Assembly (NCBI RefSeq): GCF_022448905.1 | Contig: NZ_JAKVCW010000007.1 | Span: 164,653 to 228,652 of the forward strand | Length of the DNA: 64,000 nucleotides | From: Shimia sp. | GTDB taxonomy: Bacteria; Pseudomonadota; Alphaproteobacteria; Rhodobacterales; Rhodobacteraceae | Reading direction: 5' to 3' | In this document: positions 47,258 through 58,687 of the stretch, piece by piece | How positions within the stretch are numbered: the first letter of the stretch is position 1 | Layout: each line of letters starts with the position of its first letter | The notes under the pieces: generated by a model | Database searches by the model: none | Told to the model about the DNA's origin: nothing | The model's input: the letters and a program-made list of their open reading frames with translations, nothing else | Program-made: the position numbers and the translations under genes

Positions 47258-48343
47258 TCAAACGTCGACCGAGACTTTGCCGATTGGGTTTGAACAGCAG
47301 GCGAGAATATAGCCAGCCTCAATGTCATCCTCGGATATCCCGCCATTGTGCACCATGTGCACCTCTCCGGCTGTCTTCTTGACCTTGCAGGTGCCGCACA
47401 CCCCAAAGGTACAGCCTGACGGGATGTTTAAACCTGCAGCGCGGGCAGCAATCAGCACGGTGTCAGTTTCCGCCACTTTGGCCGTAACGCCTGATGTGGC
47501 AAAGTGGATTTCTGCCACCGCGTCATCATCGGGGACAACGTCCTCCAGCGCGGGTTGTTCCGCGACGCTTTCCACAGGCGCGCCGAAGCTTTCCTGATGA
47601 TAGCGATCCATGTCAAAGCCGAGACCAGCCAAGGCCTCTCGCACAGCGGTCATAAATGGTTCAGGGCCGCAGCAATACACCTCCCGCTCCAGATAGTCCG
47701 GCGCCATCAGACCGAGCATCAGCTGATTGAACAGGCCCTGATAACCGGTCCATGGACGATAGGGATCGGGTTCTTCCACAACAAACTTTAGATCTAGCCC
47801 CGGTGAACGGCTTGCCATCTGTTCCAATCGCTGACGGAATATGATCTCAGACGGACGTTTGGCGCAGTTGATGAAAACGATGTCCAAATCGCGCCCTTCG
47901 TCCCACATGCAAGTGGTCATCGACATCATCGGGGTGATGCCCGAGCCTGCCGACAGGAACAGGAATTTGTCGGATGTGCTTTGAGCGTTGGTGAAAAGCC
48001 CCGCCGGACCAACCGCCCGCAGTCGCATGCCGGGCTTGAGGTTGTCCAGCATCCAGCGCGTGCCCATGCTATCGGACTGCGCCTTGGCGGTAATGGTGAT
48101 GGATCGAGGGCGCGAGGGCGCTGAGCTGATCGTATAGGTGCGATGTACCACGCCGCCTGGCTGGTCCGGCGCCGGGATCTCTAACGTCAGGAATTGACCC
48201 GAGTCATAGGCAAAGAGGGCTCCGGAGGGCGCGCGGAAGGTGAAGCTGGCGGTGTCGGCCATTTCGGGTACCACCGACACGCATTCCAGCATCTCGCCAT
48301 CATCCCAGATGGCAGGGGCGGTTGCAGGGGTAAGTTCGTTCAT
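47258..48343 (-). CDS. gbcB: Glycine betaine monooxygenase reductase subunit (GbcB type)
   Basis: About 361 residues from the ATG at 48343 (MNELTPATAPAIW). FAD-binding RTYTISSAPSRP, NAD-binding SAGSGITPMMSM and YCCGPEPFM, and a C-terminal plant-type 2Fe-2S domain with CTFGVCGTCKVKK and a distal Cys pair near ILACCSNP. It passes electrons from NAD(P)H to the Rieske oxygenase encoded upstream. Both belong to one minus-strand transcript after a cobalamin riboswitch. Hybrid-cluster-protein reductases look similar, but the partner gene decides the call. Confidence 0.87.
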   Translation of the reverse strand: MNELTPATAPAIWDDGEMLECVSVVPEMADTASFTFRAPSGALFAYDSGQFLTLEIPAPDQPGGVVHRTYTISSAPSRPRSITITAKAQSDSMGTRWMLDNLKPGMRLRAVGPAGLFTNAQSTSDKFLFLSAGSGITPMMSMTTCMWDEGRDLDIVFINCAKRPSEIIFRQRLEQMASRSPGLDLKFVVEEPDPYRPWTGYQGLFNQLMLGLMAPDYLEREVYCCGPEPFMTAVREALAGLGFDMDRYHQESFGAPVESVAEQPALEDVVPDDDAVAEIHFATSGVTAKVAETDTVLIAARAAGLNIPSGCTFGVCGTCKVKKTAGEVHMVHNGGISEDDIEAGYILACCSNPIGKVSVDV

Positions 48344-48348
48344 AACCG

Positions 48349-49875
<1,527 letters not shown>

Positions 49876-49882
49876 CACGGAA

Positions 49883-50180
49883 ACGATAGATCTTGTCATC
49901 GTATGCGATTGATCGCAAACGACATCTAAAGACTCAAATGCGGAACACTAACTTAGCTTAACGCACAATTGGTGCTTCGGTCGTAGGCACTTCGATTCTC
50001 CATTGCGATACGAAAGGAACCCAACCATTCGGTGTATGGTTGGTAAGCGATCTTTCGCTGCATCTTTTGCTATCGACAGCTTTTGTTCAGAGTTGCCCAT
50101 GATCAAGGGTGGAAAACCAACTCTCCCGCTCTGTCTTTCAACGTAGACACCTTGATAAGACATCGGCCATGTCTTGAATA
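49883..50180. other. Intergenic region between divergent riboswitch and Zur-box promoters
   Basis: Contains one 71-codon minus-strand open frame (49948-50163) without a ribosome-binding site or known family; probably non-coding. AT-rich near both ends, where the promoters for gbcAB and cobW copy 2 should lie. Confidence 0.5.
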
Positions 50181-50197
50181 ATGTTATATCATAACAT
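50181..50197 (+). promoter_or_regulatory. Zur box upstream of cobW copy 2
   Basis: ATGTTAT-ATC-ATAACAT: perfect 7-bp arms with a 3-base centre, 87 bases before the start codon. It agrees with the general proteobacterial Zur motif (GTTATA..ATAAC core). Confidence 0.88.
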
Positions 50198-50283
50198 ACT
50201 AAATTACTCCGACTGATCGACCCTTCAGGTTGACTGCCTAAAGGCAGCTTTTTTGACGACTACCACTTTGACAGGAGTCAGCT

Positions 50284-51345
50284 ATGCCCGCCACACGCGT
50301 CCCCGTCACCCTGCTCACGGGCTTTTTAGGGGCTGGTAAAACGACCCTTTTGAATGCGCTTCTGGCTCATCAAGAGAACGGCCGGATAGCAGTAATTGTG
50401 AACGAGTTTGGCGAAGCTGGACTGGATCATGATCTGATTGAAACTGCCAAAGATGATGTTGTTTTGATGCAGTCTGGCTGTTTGTGTTGCACTGTGCGTG
50501 GAGAGTTGTCCGACACCATGGCGGGGTTGATTGCGCGGCGGGATGCGGGCGAGTTTGCGTTTGATCGCGTTGTCATTGAAACGACAGGGCTGGCAGAACC
50601 GGGGCCAATTTTGCAAACGCTTTTGGTGGATCGCTCTTTGGCGCAGATCACAAGAATGGATGGGGTTGTGACGCTGGTGGACGCCGCAAACGGCGGGGCC
50701 ACGTTGGATGCTCAGTTTGAGGCTGTGTCGCAGGCAGCGATTGCCGATCTCATCATTCTCAGCAAGACAGACTTGGTTCCGCCGGAAGAGGTCATTGTTC
50801 TGGAGGAACGGCTGCGCGGATTGAACCCGACGGCCAAGATCATTCGTTCGGTACGTGGAAAAGGCATTGTGGATCAGCTCTGGGGGCTGAGTGGATTGCG
50901 TAAGGATGCCAAAAATACTGATGTGCTTGCTTGGACAACCGGCAGAAAGTCAAAAGCAGATCCGCTGGTCAATCTGTCTGGGTTTGCGCCGGCTGCGCAG
51001 CCGACAAACGCGTTTTCTCCACATGACTCCCGGATCGGTTCGGCCTCGATTGTGCTGGACGAACCCTTATTAGACGCGGCATTTGACAAGTGGCTGGATA
51101 CGCTGATCGCTTTGCGTGGCAACGATATTTTGCGCGTCAAAGGCATCGTGTTTCTCCAAGGCATCGACGCGCCCTTTGTGTTTCACGGCGTGCAAAACAT
51201 CTTTGATCCGCCAGTGCAGATGAAAGATTGGCCCAAAGACGACCGTCGCACTCGCATCGTGGTGATTGGTCGAGATATTTCTGAGAAAGAGCTGGCTTAC
51301 AGCTTCAACATGCTGACAGCCGTCCCAAAACCGGTGAACGCGTGA
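50284..51345 (+). CDS. COG0523 (CobW-like) GTPase, copy 2
   Basis: 353 residues, similar throughout to copy 1 and copy 3. GFLGAGKTT at 13-21, CLCC at 66-69, ETTGLAEP, SKTD, and the CobW C-terminal domain with VFHGVQNIF. Zur-box control and the operon with a DUF1007 protein, NicO transporter and HisI suggest a zinc metallochaperone. The next gene starts at GTG within the stop (GTGA). Confidence 0.93.
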   Translation: MPATRVPVTLLTGFLGAGKTTLLNALLAHQENGRIAVIVNEFGEAGLDHDLIETAKDDVVLMQSGCLCCTVRGELSDTMAGLIARRDAGEFAFDRVVIETTGLAEPGPILQTLLVDRSLAQITRMDGVVTLVDAANGGATLDAQFEAVSQAAIADLIILSKTDLVPPEEVIVLEERLRGLNPTAKIIRSVRGKGIVDQLWGLSGLRKDAKNTDVLAWTTGRKSKADPLVNLSGFAPAAQPTNAFSPHDSRIGSASIVLDEPLLDAAFDKWLDTLIALRGNDILRVKGIVFLQGIDAPFVFHGVQNIFDPPVQMKDWPKDDRRTRIVVIGRDISEKELAYSFNMLTAVPKPVNA

Positions 51346-52034
51346 AACGGACAATTTCGAAGTCTCGTTTTTGGGCAGCGGTCCGGCATGTAGCGCCTGT
51401 CATTGCCTTGACGGTGTTCACTCTGAGCAGCGCCAATGCAGTACGGGCCCACCCACATGTGTTTATTGACGGCGGCGTCGACTTTCACCTGTCCGAAAAC
51501 GACACGCTCAAAGCTCTGCGTGTGACGTGGCTCTATGATGCGTTTGAAACGCTCTACATGTTGTCGTCACACGACATGTCGTTGACGCAAGACGGCGTGC
51601 TGAGCGAAGACGACCGCGTGGCGCTTACAGATCGGTTGAGCAACTGGCCGGATGACTTTGACGGATCTGCGCACCTGACCGTGAACGGTCAGGCCGTCAA
51701 TTTGGCATGGCCAAGCGGCTTGGATGTGCAAATAATCGATGGACGCCTCCGTCTCACCTTCTTGCGCGGCCTTGAACCCCCTTTGCCGCTCAAGGATGCC
51801 GACGTTGAGGTCGCGTTTTATGAATCAACCTATTTTTTCGATTTTTCGATCACCAAAACGCCCGAAGTGATCGCCAACAAAGATAATTGCCGGGCCACCG
51901 TCATATCGTTTGAACCCAACAGTCATGACCCATTGCTCAAGGCTTTGGCGAAACTCAGCCGCGAAGAAACACCAACAGAGGCCAATGTAGGCGCAAATTT
52001 TGCTGACAGGATCTATTTGAGATGCGGACAATAG
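51342..52034 (+). CDS. DUF1007-family periplasmic protein
   Basis: 230 residues. Signal peptide (cleavage near VRA-HP), followed directly by HPHVFIDGGVDFHL, the His-rich start typical of DUF1007 and a likely metal site. DUF1007 genes commonly precede NicO/RcnA-like permeases and probably feed metal to them. GTG start overlaps the GTPase stop; 3' end overlaps the permease gene by 13 bases. Confidence 0.87.
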   Translation: MKRTISKSRFWAAVRHVAPVIALTVFTLSSANAVRAHPHVFIDGGVDFHLSENDTLKALRVTWLYDAFETLYMLSSHDMSLTQDGVLSEDDRVALTDRLSNWPDDFDGSAHLTVNGQAVNLAWPSGLDVQIIDGRLRLTFLRGLEPPLPLKDADVEVAFYESTYFFDFSITKTPEVIANKDNCRATVISFEPNSHDPLLKALAKLSREETPTEANVGANFADRIYLRCGQ

Positions 52035-52939
52035 CTGTATTGGCCATACTTGCGCTTCTCTTTGGCGGTGCGCTTATGGTCATTGATTTTGATGCCATCG
52101 CGCAATGGGCCGCGACGGAGCAGCGTGGATTTCAAAACGGCATGGCTGATGCCATTCGCGCCCTTCGCATGGGGCAGACAGAAGCGCTTTTGGCCTTGTT
52201 TGCAGGCGCGGCTGCCTACGGTTTTTTCCATGCAGTCGGGCCTGGTCATGGCAAGGCGTTGATTGGTGGTGTCGGATTAGGCACCCAAGTGTCCGCGTCT
52301 CGCTTGCTGTTGCTTTCGGTGGCGTCCAGTTTGGCGCAATCCCTCTGGGCCATTGTTTTGGTCTACGGCGGCTTTTGGATCTTGGAAGTCTCAGCAAATC
52401 ATATGACGGCCCTCGCCGAAGATTTTCTGGCGCCGTTGAGCTATCTTGCCATCGCGTCTGTGGGCGCGCTTTTGGTGTGGCGTGGCGCACGGTCCCTGCC
52501 GCAGGCCACGGCCCAACATCACGATGCCGATCACCACCATCATAATCACGATCACCATTCCGATCACGATCATTCAGACTGTGGCTGTCACGCACACGGG
52601 CCATCCCCCTCGCAAGTGGCGCAGCTGAGCAGCCTTCGAGAGACCGTCGCCTTGATCACGAGCATTGCGATACGCCCTTGCACGGGCGCCATCTTCCTGT
52701 TGGTCATAGCCTGGCAAATGGATCTTCATTTGGCCGGAGTTTTGGCAGTCTTGGTTATGGGACTCGGTACCGCCTCCTTCACCGGGTTGGTGGCTGTGTC
52801 CAGCGTGGCAGCCCGCACGGCCGCCTTGGCCTCAGCAGATAACTTCAAAGCGGCAGGTGTAGCCTTTGCAGGCTTGCAAGTCCTCACCGGACTATTGGTG
52901 ATTTGGATGAGCCTGTCGCTCCTACGCTACACACTCTGA
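52022..52939 (+). CDS. NicO/RcnA-family metal permease
   Basis: 305 residues, six to seven transmembrane helices. Family motif HAVGPGHGKA at 70-79 and a second IRPCTGAIFLL motif; between them a His/Asp-rich cytoplasmic or periplasmic loop (166-192). The family moves nickel or cobalt; the Zur-box operon argues for zinc here. Works with the DUF1007 protein encoded in overlap upstream. Confidence 0.88.
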   Translation: MRTIAVLAILALLFGGALMVIDFDAIAQWAATEQRGFQNGMADAIRALRMGQTEALLALFAGAAAYGFFHAVGPGHGKALIGGVGLGTQVSASRLLLLSVASSLAQSLWAIVLVYGGFWILEVSANHMTALAEDFLAPLSYLAIASVGALLVWRGARSLPQATAQHHDADHHHHNHDHHSDHDHSDCGCHAHGPSPSQVAQLSSLRETVALITSIAIRPCTGAIFLLVIAWQMDLHLAGVLAVLVMGLGTASFTGLVAVSSVAARTAALASADNFKAAGVAFAGLQVLTGLLVIWMSLSLLRYTL

Positions 52940-52978
52940 TTTTGCCGGCGCGCCGCGCTGGCCCAAAAGGACAACGAG

Positions 52979-53347
52979 ATGACGACCTTCAATATTGAAG
53001 ACCTAAAGTTTGATGATCGCGGGTTGATCCCGGCGATTGCCCAAGAGGCGGAGACCGGCGAGGTCTTGATGATGGCTTGGATGAATGCGGAGTCGATCCG
53101 CGAAACCATTGAGACAGGGCGAGTTGTGTATTGGTCGCGCTCGCGTGCAAACCTCTGGCGCAAAGGTGACACGTCCGGACACATACAGAGCTTGGTGGAC
53201 CTGCGGTTTGACTGTGACAGGGACTGTATTTTGCTCATGGTGGAACAAATAGGCGCGGCCTGTCACACCTTCCGCAAGAGCTGCTTTTACACGGCCGTGC
53301 GAAACGACGCCGAAGTGGAACTGATGAAGCCAATGGCTAACGTCTAA
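52979..53347 (+). CDS. hisI: Phosphoribosyl-AMP cyclohydrolase paralogue (HisI)
   Basis: 122 residues. [32 protein letters not shown] (Mg site) and [14 protein letters not shown] (zinc Cys pair; usual text is ACHTGR). Third step of histidine synthesis, zinc-dependent. As the last gene of a Zur-preceded operon with a COG0523 GTPase, it is likely a second copy kept active in zinc limitation, a pattern described for COG0523 neighbourhoods. No other his genes in the window. Confidence 0.9.
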   Translation: MTTFNIEDLKFDDRGLIPAIAQEAETGEVLMMAWMNAESIRETIETGRVVYWSRSRANLWRKGDTSGHIQSLVDLRFDCDRDCILLMVEQIGAACHTFRKSCFYTAVRNDAEVELMKPMANV

Positions 53348-53353
53348 ACAATG

Positions 53354-53386
53354 GCCTGCCCTCCTGAAGCAAAGGACAGGCTATTT
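53354..53386. terminator. Terminator between the two convergent zinc operons
   Basis: GCCTGCCCT (53354-53362) pairs, with one mismatch, with AGGACAGGC (53373-53381), then TATTTT on the plus strand. Confidence 0.65.
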
Positions 53387-53396
53387 TGCCCGACAA

Positions 53397-54038
53397 TCAA
53401 ATACGTTGGTACGCATCTTCCACATCAAAAATCGGGTCCAGCACAAGCAACAATCGGGTTTCCCCTGTGCCTTCAATAGGAGGGGACCGATGCAGCAGGC
53501 CAGCGCTTGGGCTTTCTGGCCAAAGCGTTCCGCGCAACACAATTGGGTTGCCCGTCTGCACAGTGCCAAAGTACGCCGGATCACTTCGGTCCGGCGAGTT
53601 TCCGTATTGTGTGCCAGTGCCCCGATAAGTGCAGACCAAGCGAGACATAACCGCATCGATGTGAAACTTGCGACAGGCGTTTGTCGTCACCACATCGAGC
53701 CGCAAGCGAAGGTAGGGTGCGTTTGTGGTAGCCGCGAAAGTTTCCGCGAGATGTGCGAAATCCACGATCATGGCTTCGCGTTCACCACCGTCTGGCGTGC
53801 CTGCCTCTTGGCAAGCCAGTTCGACCTCAGCCGCAATTTGCGCAGGTTTGACAACCACACGCGTTTTGGGAAGCTGGCTTGGCGATAACGCCGCCAACCA
53901 CGCGGTAAAATCTGGCGCATCTCGCTCCCAAACCACGGCCGCACATCCAGCATCTTTGATGGCAGAAAGCCCTTCAGCCGTGTCCGAAAAGCCAACGCCA
54001 ACAATCGCGTCCGTTTCAACGTCCAGAAATTGAGTCAT
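53397..54038 (-). CDS. DUF1826-family protein
   Basis: 213 residues from the ATG at 54038, which overlaps the GTPase stop by four bases. Text such as [31 protein letters not shown] and [19 protein letters not shown] is the DUF1826 pattern; conserved C, H and D residues suggest a metal site. The family is known mainly from its co-occurrence with COG0523 genes under Zur. Last gene of the zur-znu operon. Confidence 0.88.
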   Translation of the reverse strand: MTQFLDVETDAIVGVGFSDTAEGLSAIKDAGCAAVVWERDAPDFTAWLAALSPSQLPKTRVVVKPAQIAAEVELACQEAGTPDGGEREAMIVDFAHLAETFAATTNAPYLRLRLDVVTTNACRKFHIDAVMSRLVCTYRGTGTQYGNSPDRSDPAYFGTVQTGNPIVLRGTLWPESPSAGLLHRSPPIEGTGETRLLLVLDPIFDVEDAYQRI

Positions 54039-55249
54039 GCGACTTCCTCGACGCGGCGCCACCCCGGGAACGGATCTGGCAGATCAAGCGGCAAGTCATT
54101 TGGCCCAGACGCCGCCACGACTGGAAGCAGACAGGCATCCAGCTTAGCTTTAATGGCATCCCAATCGATACCGGACCCAATGAACACCAGTTCTTGCCGC
54201 CGGTCGCCCCAAGGCTCCACCCAATGCTGATCGAGATAGGGCTGCGCTGCCCCACGATCTGGCCAGCGCTCCTTAGGGACGGTCGCCCACCATGTGCCGA
54301 TGGGCTGAACGCTGGAAAGCGCGCCAGCCAACGAATACTCAGCAACCCACTCAGGCCGCGTCGCAATCCAGAAGTGCCCTTTGGCGCGAATGACACCGGG
54401 CAATGCGCCGTTCAAAACCGCGTGGATTTTCTCGGGAATAAAGGGTTGGCGCGCGCGGTAGACAAAGCTGCCAACACCGTACTCTTCAGTTTCTGGCACG
54501 TGGTCGGCAAAACCATAGAGTTCTTTCGCCCACATCGGATGCTCGTGTGCTTTGTCAAAGTCGAACAGTCCGGTGTCCAAAATCTTGTCCGCCGCAACAC
54601 GGGAATGGTTGGTTTCAACAATCTCCGTGTCGGCATTCAGGCTGCGGATGATCTTGCGTGCGGCATCCACTTGGTCCGGCGTGGCGTCCGCGACTTTGTT
54701 CAGGATGACAACGTCTGCGAACTCCATTTGATCTGTCAGGAGGTGCACCAATGTGCGCTCGTCTTCCTCGCCCATCACTTCGCCGCGGTCATGTAGGAAA
54801 TCGTGGCTGGAAAAGTCCTTCAGCAAGTTTACTGCGTCGACAACGGTGACCATCGTGTCCAGTCGCGCCACATCGGAAAGGCTTTCGCCAAACTCGTCGC
54901 GGAACTCAAATGTGGCCGCCACGGGCAACGGTTCCGAAATGCCCGTGGATTCGATCAACAGGTAGTCAAAGCGCCCTTCTGCGGCGAGGCGACGCACCTC
55001 GTCCAGAAGGTCATCACGGAGCGTACAGCAGATACATCCGTTGGACATTTCCACCAAAGTTTCGTCGGTGCGGCTCAACTCTGTGTCGGCGCGCACGAGG
55101 TCCGCGTCGATGTTCACTTCGGACATGTCGTTGACGATGACGGCCACGCGCCGGCCCTCGCGGTTATTTAAGACGCGATTGAGAAGCGTGGTTTTTCCGG
55201 CGCCAAGAAAGCCGGAGAGGACGGTGACGGGAAGACGCGTGTCGGTCAT
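54035..55249 (-). CDS. COG0523 GTPase, copy 4 (ZigA/ZagA-like subgroup)
   Basis: 404 residues. GFLGAGKTT at 13-21, CICC at 72-75, [13 protein letters not shown], and a distinct C-terminal region ([32 protein letters not shown]) shared with ZigA/YciC-like zinc chaperones. Longer and clearly diverged from the other three GTPases in the window. ATGA overlaps on both sides put it between copy 3 and DUF1826. Confidence 0.93.
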   Translation of the reverse strand: MTDTRLPVTVLSGFLGAGKTTLLNRVLNNREGRRVAVIVNDMSEVNIDADLVRADTELSRTDETLVEMSNGCICCTLRDDLLDEVRRLAAEGRFDYLLIESTGISEPLPVAATFEFRDEFGESLSDVARLDTMVTVVDAVNLLKDFSSHDFLHDRGEVMGEEDERTLVHLLTDQMEFADVVILNKVADATPDQVDAARKIIRSLNADTEIVETNHSRVAADKILDTGLFDFDKAHEHPMWAKELYGFADHVPETEEYGVGSFVYRARQPFIPEKIHAVLNGALPGVIRAKGHFWIATRPEWVAEYSLAGALSSVQPIGTWWATVPKERWPDRGAAQPYLDQHWVEPWGDRRQELVFIGSGIDWDAIKAKLDACLLPVVAASGPNDLPLDLPDPFPGWRRVEEVA

Positions 55250-56334
55250 TGGGTTTCCTGCTGCGTGTTGTTGAATAGAGAGAGTTCTGGCGGTTTGCTG
55301 CGCAACACCTGAAGGCTGCGTTCCAACCGGCTTTGTGGGATGTCGCGCGCAATGACGACAATGCGCGAGCGGCGATCCTCGCTTGGCCAATCGGAGAGCG
55401 GTTTGGGCGGATCAAAGACGTGCTGCACGCCGTGAAAAACCTGCGGCTCCTCTTGGGATTCCAAAAACACAATGCCCTTGATGCGGAGAATGTCGTTGCC
55501 CCGCATGCCGATAAGTGAGTTCAGCCAACCATGGAAAACGTCATCGAAGATGGGAACATCCAGAATGATAGAGGCGGAGCTTATGCGCCCATCATTCTGG
55601 TTTAGCGACGCGGTCGTTGGAGCGCTTGGCGCAAGGCCTGAAAGGTCTTCGAGTGGGTCTTGCTTATGGGGTGTGCCAACTGCCCAAGTCACAACATCTG
55701 ACGTTGGCGCATTCGGCTGTGACGCGCTCAATCCCCAAATTTGACCGGCGACGCCCTGTCCTTTGACGATGGGGATAATCCGCACCCGCGGGTTGAGCGC
55801 GGCAAGCCTGTTTTTGAACTGTTCTGTTTCGGCTTCCGTTGTCAGATCGGTTTTGCTCAGCACGATCAGATCGGCCATGGCGGCTTGTGAAACCGCCTCA
55901 AACTGAGCGTCCAACGTTGCCGGGCCATTCACAACATCGGCAACGGTGACAACCCCATCCATGCGCGTGTAGCGGGCCAAAAAGGGATCTGCGACCAAAG
56001 TTTGCAAGATTGGTCCTGGATCGGCCAATCCGGTGGTTTCGATCACCACGCGGTCAAAAGCGATCTCCTCTTGTGCACGTCGTTGCAACATATGTACCAT
56101 GGTCTTGGCGAGATCGCCCCGGATCGAACAACATAAGCACCCCGAACTCATCAGCACGATTTCTTCGCTGCTTTCGGTGATCAAATCGTGATCGAGCCCG
56201 GCCTCACCGAACTCATTCACAATGACGGCCACGCGCCCCGATGAACTGTCCGCCAGCACGGCGTTGAGCAAGGTTGTCTTGCCCGCGCCGAGGAAGCCGG
56301 TGAGCAGTGTGACTGGGACGCGCGACTCTTCCAT
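55246..56334 (-). CDS. COG0523 GTPase, copy 3
   Basis: 362 residues. GFLGAGKTT at 13-21, CLCC at 66-69, [12 protein letters not shown] and [12 protein letters not shown] near the C-terminus. Same subgroup as copies 1 and 2. It starts one base before znuA ends and overlaps copy 4, so it is co-expressed with the zinc importer. Confidence 0.93.
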   Translation of the reverse strand: MEESRVPVTLLTGFLGAGKTTLLNAVLADSSSGRVAVIVNEFGEAGLDHDLITESSEEIVLMSSGCLCCSIRGDLAKTMVHMLQRRAQEEIAFDRVVIETTGLADPGPILQTLVADPFLARYTRMDGVVTVADVVNGPATLDAQFEAVSQAAMADLIVLSKTDLTTEAETEQFKNRLAALNPRVRIIPIVKGQGVAGQIWGLSASQPNAPTSDVVTWAVGTPHKQDPLEDLSGLAPSAPTTASLNQNDGRISSASIILDVPIFDDVFHGWLNSLIGMRGNDILRIKGIVFLESQEEPQVFHGVQHVFDPPKPLSDWPSEDRRSRIVVIARDIPQSRLERSLQVLRSKPPELSLFNNTQQETQ

Positions 56335-57804
56335 TTAGGAGCCCAAGGCCTGGGACAGGGTCACCACGTTGTGGCGCATCATGTCCAAATAGGTGGCGGC
56401 GGGACCATCCTCGCCAGACAGCGCATCCGAATAGAGCGTGCCGCCAATTACAGCACCGGTCTCATTGGCGATCTGTTTCAGCAAGCGGTCATCGGTGATG
56501 GATTCCACAAACACCGCGTTAATGCCTTCCTCACGGATTTGCTCAATCAGCTTTGCAACATCCGCGGCGGAGGCCTCGCTCTCGGTGCTCAGACCTTGAG
56601 GCGCCTCAAACCGAATGTTGTAGGATTGTGCGAAGTATCCAAAAGCGTCATGCGGCGTCACCACGGTGCGCTGCTCAGCAGGCAAAGCGCCGATAGAGGC
56701 TTCAATCTCAGCTTCCAATGCTTCAAGCTCAGCGACATACGCGGCGCGGTTCGCTTCGAAGGCCGCTGCGTTCTCAGGGTCGGCTTTGGCAAGTGCTGCG
56801 GCGATGTTGTTTACGTAGATGACCGCGTTATCCACGCTCTGCCACGCGTGCGGATCAAAGGCGCCGTGGTTGTGGCCATGGTGATCGTCATGCCCCTCTT
56901 CGGCGTGGTCATCGTGATCGTCATGGTCATCATGCCCATGCGCGTGGTGATCACCTTCAGGCTCCTGTGCAATCGGCTCGACATCAGCGCCAGACGTGTC
57001 TTTGAAGAAATGCGCATCCGCTTCGAACTCGAACGGCATGTGCTCGGTAAAGAACGCGTAAGTGCCGTCTTCTGTGATCTCGACAGTGAACAGGGTGATG
57101 TCCTTGTCCGCGTCAAAGGTAAGCGCATAAGCCATATCAGCCGCAATCAGCGTGTCGCCGCCCATTTTGATGTCAGAGGCGTCCGCTTCGAGCAGGCCCT
57201 CAGCCGCTTCTTCAACAGCTTCAATGTCGCTCGCGGCCAACATGACCATCTTCATGGCGGGGTCAGCGTAGTCGCCGTCTACTTTGGCAAAGGACCACTG
57301 GTACGTGCCGGCCTTCAGGTCGAACAATCCGGCCCACTCAAACGCATGGGCGCCATGACCGTGTTCATCACCATGGTCATCGTGATCTGCGTGATCATCA
57401 TGATCGTCGTGGCCATCATGTTCGTCGCCATGTTCATCGTGTTCATCAAAGGCAATGGCTTCGATGCCATCGGTAGCGACAACTTGCATGCCGCCAAAAC
57501 CGGAGGATTCAACCAGTCGCTCCATCCAGCCTTCAAACTCAAGCCCGTTCACAAAAAGCACTTCCGCCCCGGCAACAGCACGCGCGTCTTGTGGTGTTGG
57601 CTGATACACATGCGCGTCACCATCGGCGCCAACGAGTGTTGTCAGCGCGATGTGCTCGCCACCAACTTGCGCGACCAAGTCACCAAGAATGGAGAACGAC
57701 GCGACGACCGGCAGCGGTTCGTCCGCCCAAGCGGAGCCGGAGAATGGCAGCGACAGCGCGGTAACGGCGGCCGCTGAGCGCAGAATAGAGCGACGTGAAA
57801 ACAT
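56335..57804 (-). CDS. znuA: Zinc ABC transporter substrate-binding protein ZnuA with inserted domain
   Basis: 489 residues against about 310 in usual ZnuA. Signal peptide to ~27; first zinc His in DAHVYQP (65); two Asp/His-rich loops at 121-153 and 284-313; second ligand region DPHAW (317-321); third in VVTPHDAFGYFA. Between the His-rich loops, residues ~155-280 form an extra domain (FEWAGLFDLKAGTYQW, FAFFTEHMPFEFE-like text) that I do not recognise. Starts MFSRRS with AAGGAAC upstream. It captures periplasmic zinc for ZnuBC. Confidence 0.94.
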   Translation of the reverse strand: MFSRRSILRSAAAVTALSLPFSGSAWADEPLPVVASFSILGDLVAQVGGEHIALTTLVGADGDAHVYQPTPQDARAVAGAEVLFVNGLEFEGWMERLVESSGFGGMQVVATDGIEAIAFDEHDEHGDEHDGHDDHDDHADHDDHGDEHGHGAHAFEWAGLFDLKAGTYQWSFAKVDGDYADPAMKMVMLAASDIEAVEEAAEGLLEADASDIKMGGDTLIAADMAYALTFDADKDITLFTVEITEDGTYAFFTEHMPFEFEADAHFFKDTSGADVEPIAQEPEGDHHAHGHDDHDDHDDHAEEGHDDHHGHNHGAFDPHAWQSVDNAVIYVNNIAAALAKADPENAAAFEANRAAYVAELEALEAEIEASIGALPAEQRTVVTPHDAFGYFAQSYNIRFEAPQGLSTESEASAADVAKLIEQIREEGINAVFVESITDDRLLKQIANETGAVIGGTLYSDALSGEDGPAATYLDMMRHNVVTLSQALGS

Positions 57805-57817
57805 GAGAGTTCCTTCG

Positions 57818-58687
57818 TTAGGTTTCAAATCGGCGGCGCGGCAGGGTCTGGGCGATCACGCCCCCCTCCGGGCCAAAAAACAGGGACAGCGTGTAGATCA
57901 CCCCGGCGACAAGAATGATCGCGGGGCCGGACGGCAAGCTGTAGTGAAAGGACAAAAGCAAACCGGAAAGGCTTGACAGAAACGCGATGGCCGCAGCGGC
58001 GGCGATCAGGGTGCCAATACCCCCCGCCCAGAAACGGGCAGCGGCAGCAGGCAAGATCATGATACCAACGGCCATCAATGTGCCAAGTGCATGAAATCCG
58101 GCAACCAAGTTCATCACCACCAACATGAGGAAGGTGAAATGGGTTGCCGCGCTGAGTTTGCTGACAGAGCGCAAAAACTGCGGATCCGCACATTCAAGCA
58201 CCAACGGACGGTAGATCAACGCAAGGACCAAAAGCGACAGGCTTGCGAACGAGCACAGAAGCACGAGGGACGCATCATCCAACGCCAAAACTGTGCCAAA
58301 CAGCACGTGCATCAAATCCACATTACTGCCGCGAGTCGAGACTATTAGAACGCCCAAAGCCAAAGAGATCAAATACAAGGCTGCCAAGCTGGCGTCTTCG
58401 CGCAGTGTGGTGAACCGCGCGACAAAACCTGATCCCAAAGCGACAACCATACCCGCGATCAAACCGCCAAGTGTCATTGCACCGAGCGACAGACCAGAGA
58501 CCAAATACCCAATCGCGGCGCCCGGTAGGATGGCGTGTGACATCGCATCCCCGGTCAAACTCATGCGGCGCAACATCAGAAAGACACCAACAGGCGTGGC
58601 ACCAACTGCGACAGCGACGCAGCCCAGCAGCGCGCGGCGCATGAACCCAAAGTCCGCGAATGGCGCCAAAAACAGATCCCAGATCAT
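57818..58687 (-). CDS. znuB: Zinc ABC transporter permease ZnuB
   Basis: 289 residues, eight or so transmembrane helices. MSLTGDAMSHAILPGAAIGYL is the characteristic ABC-3 permease segment, and GTLMAVGIMILPAAAARFW the later conserved helix. Overlaps znuC by four bases; 13 bases before znuA. Confidence 0.95.
   Translation of the reverse strand: MIWDLFLAPFADFGFMRRALLGCVAVAVGATPVGVFLMLRRMSLTGDAMSHAILPGAAIGYLVSGLSLGAMTLGGLIAGMVVALGSGFVARFTTLREDASLAALYLISLALGVLIVSTRGSNVDLMHVLFGTVLALDDASLVLLCSFASLSLLVLALIYRPLVLECADPQFLRSVSKLSAATHFTFLMLVVMNLVAGFHALGTLMAVGIMILPAAAARFWAGGIGTLIAAAAAIAFLSSLSGLLLSFHYSLPSGPAIILVAGVIYTLSLFFGPEGGVIAQTLPRRRFET

Noticed and set aside
49948..50163. 71-codon minus-strand open frame between the gbc riboswitch and a Zur box
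   Set aside because: No ribosome-binding site, no family resemblance, and it covers a promoter region.
56850..57450. GATCATGATCGTC-type repeats as a CRISPR or satellite array
   Set aside because: They encode the Asp/His-rich loops of ZnuA; the repetition is codon-level, not a DNA array.
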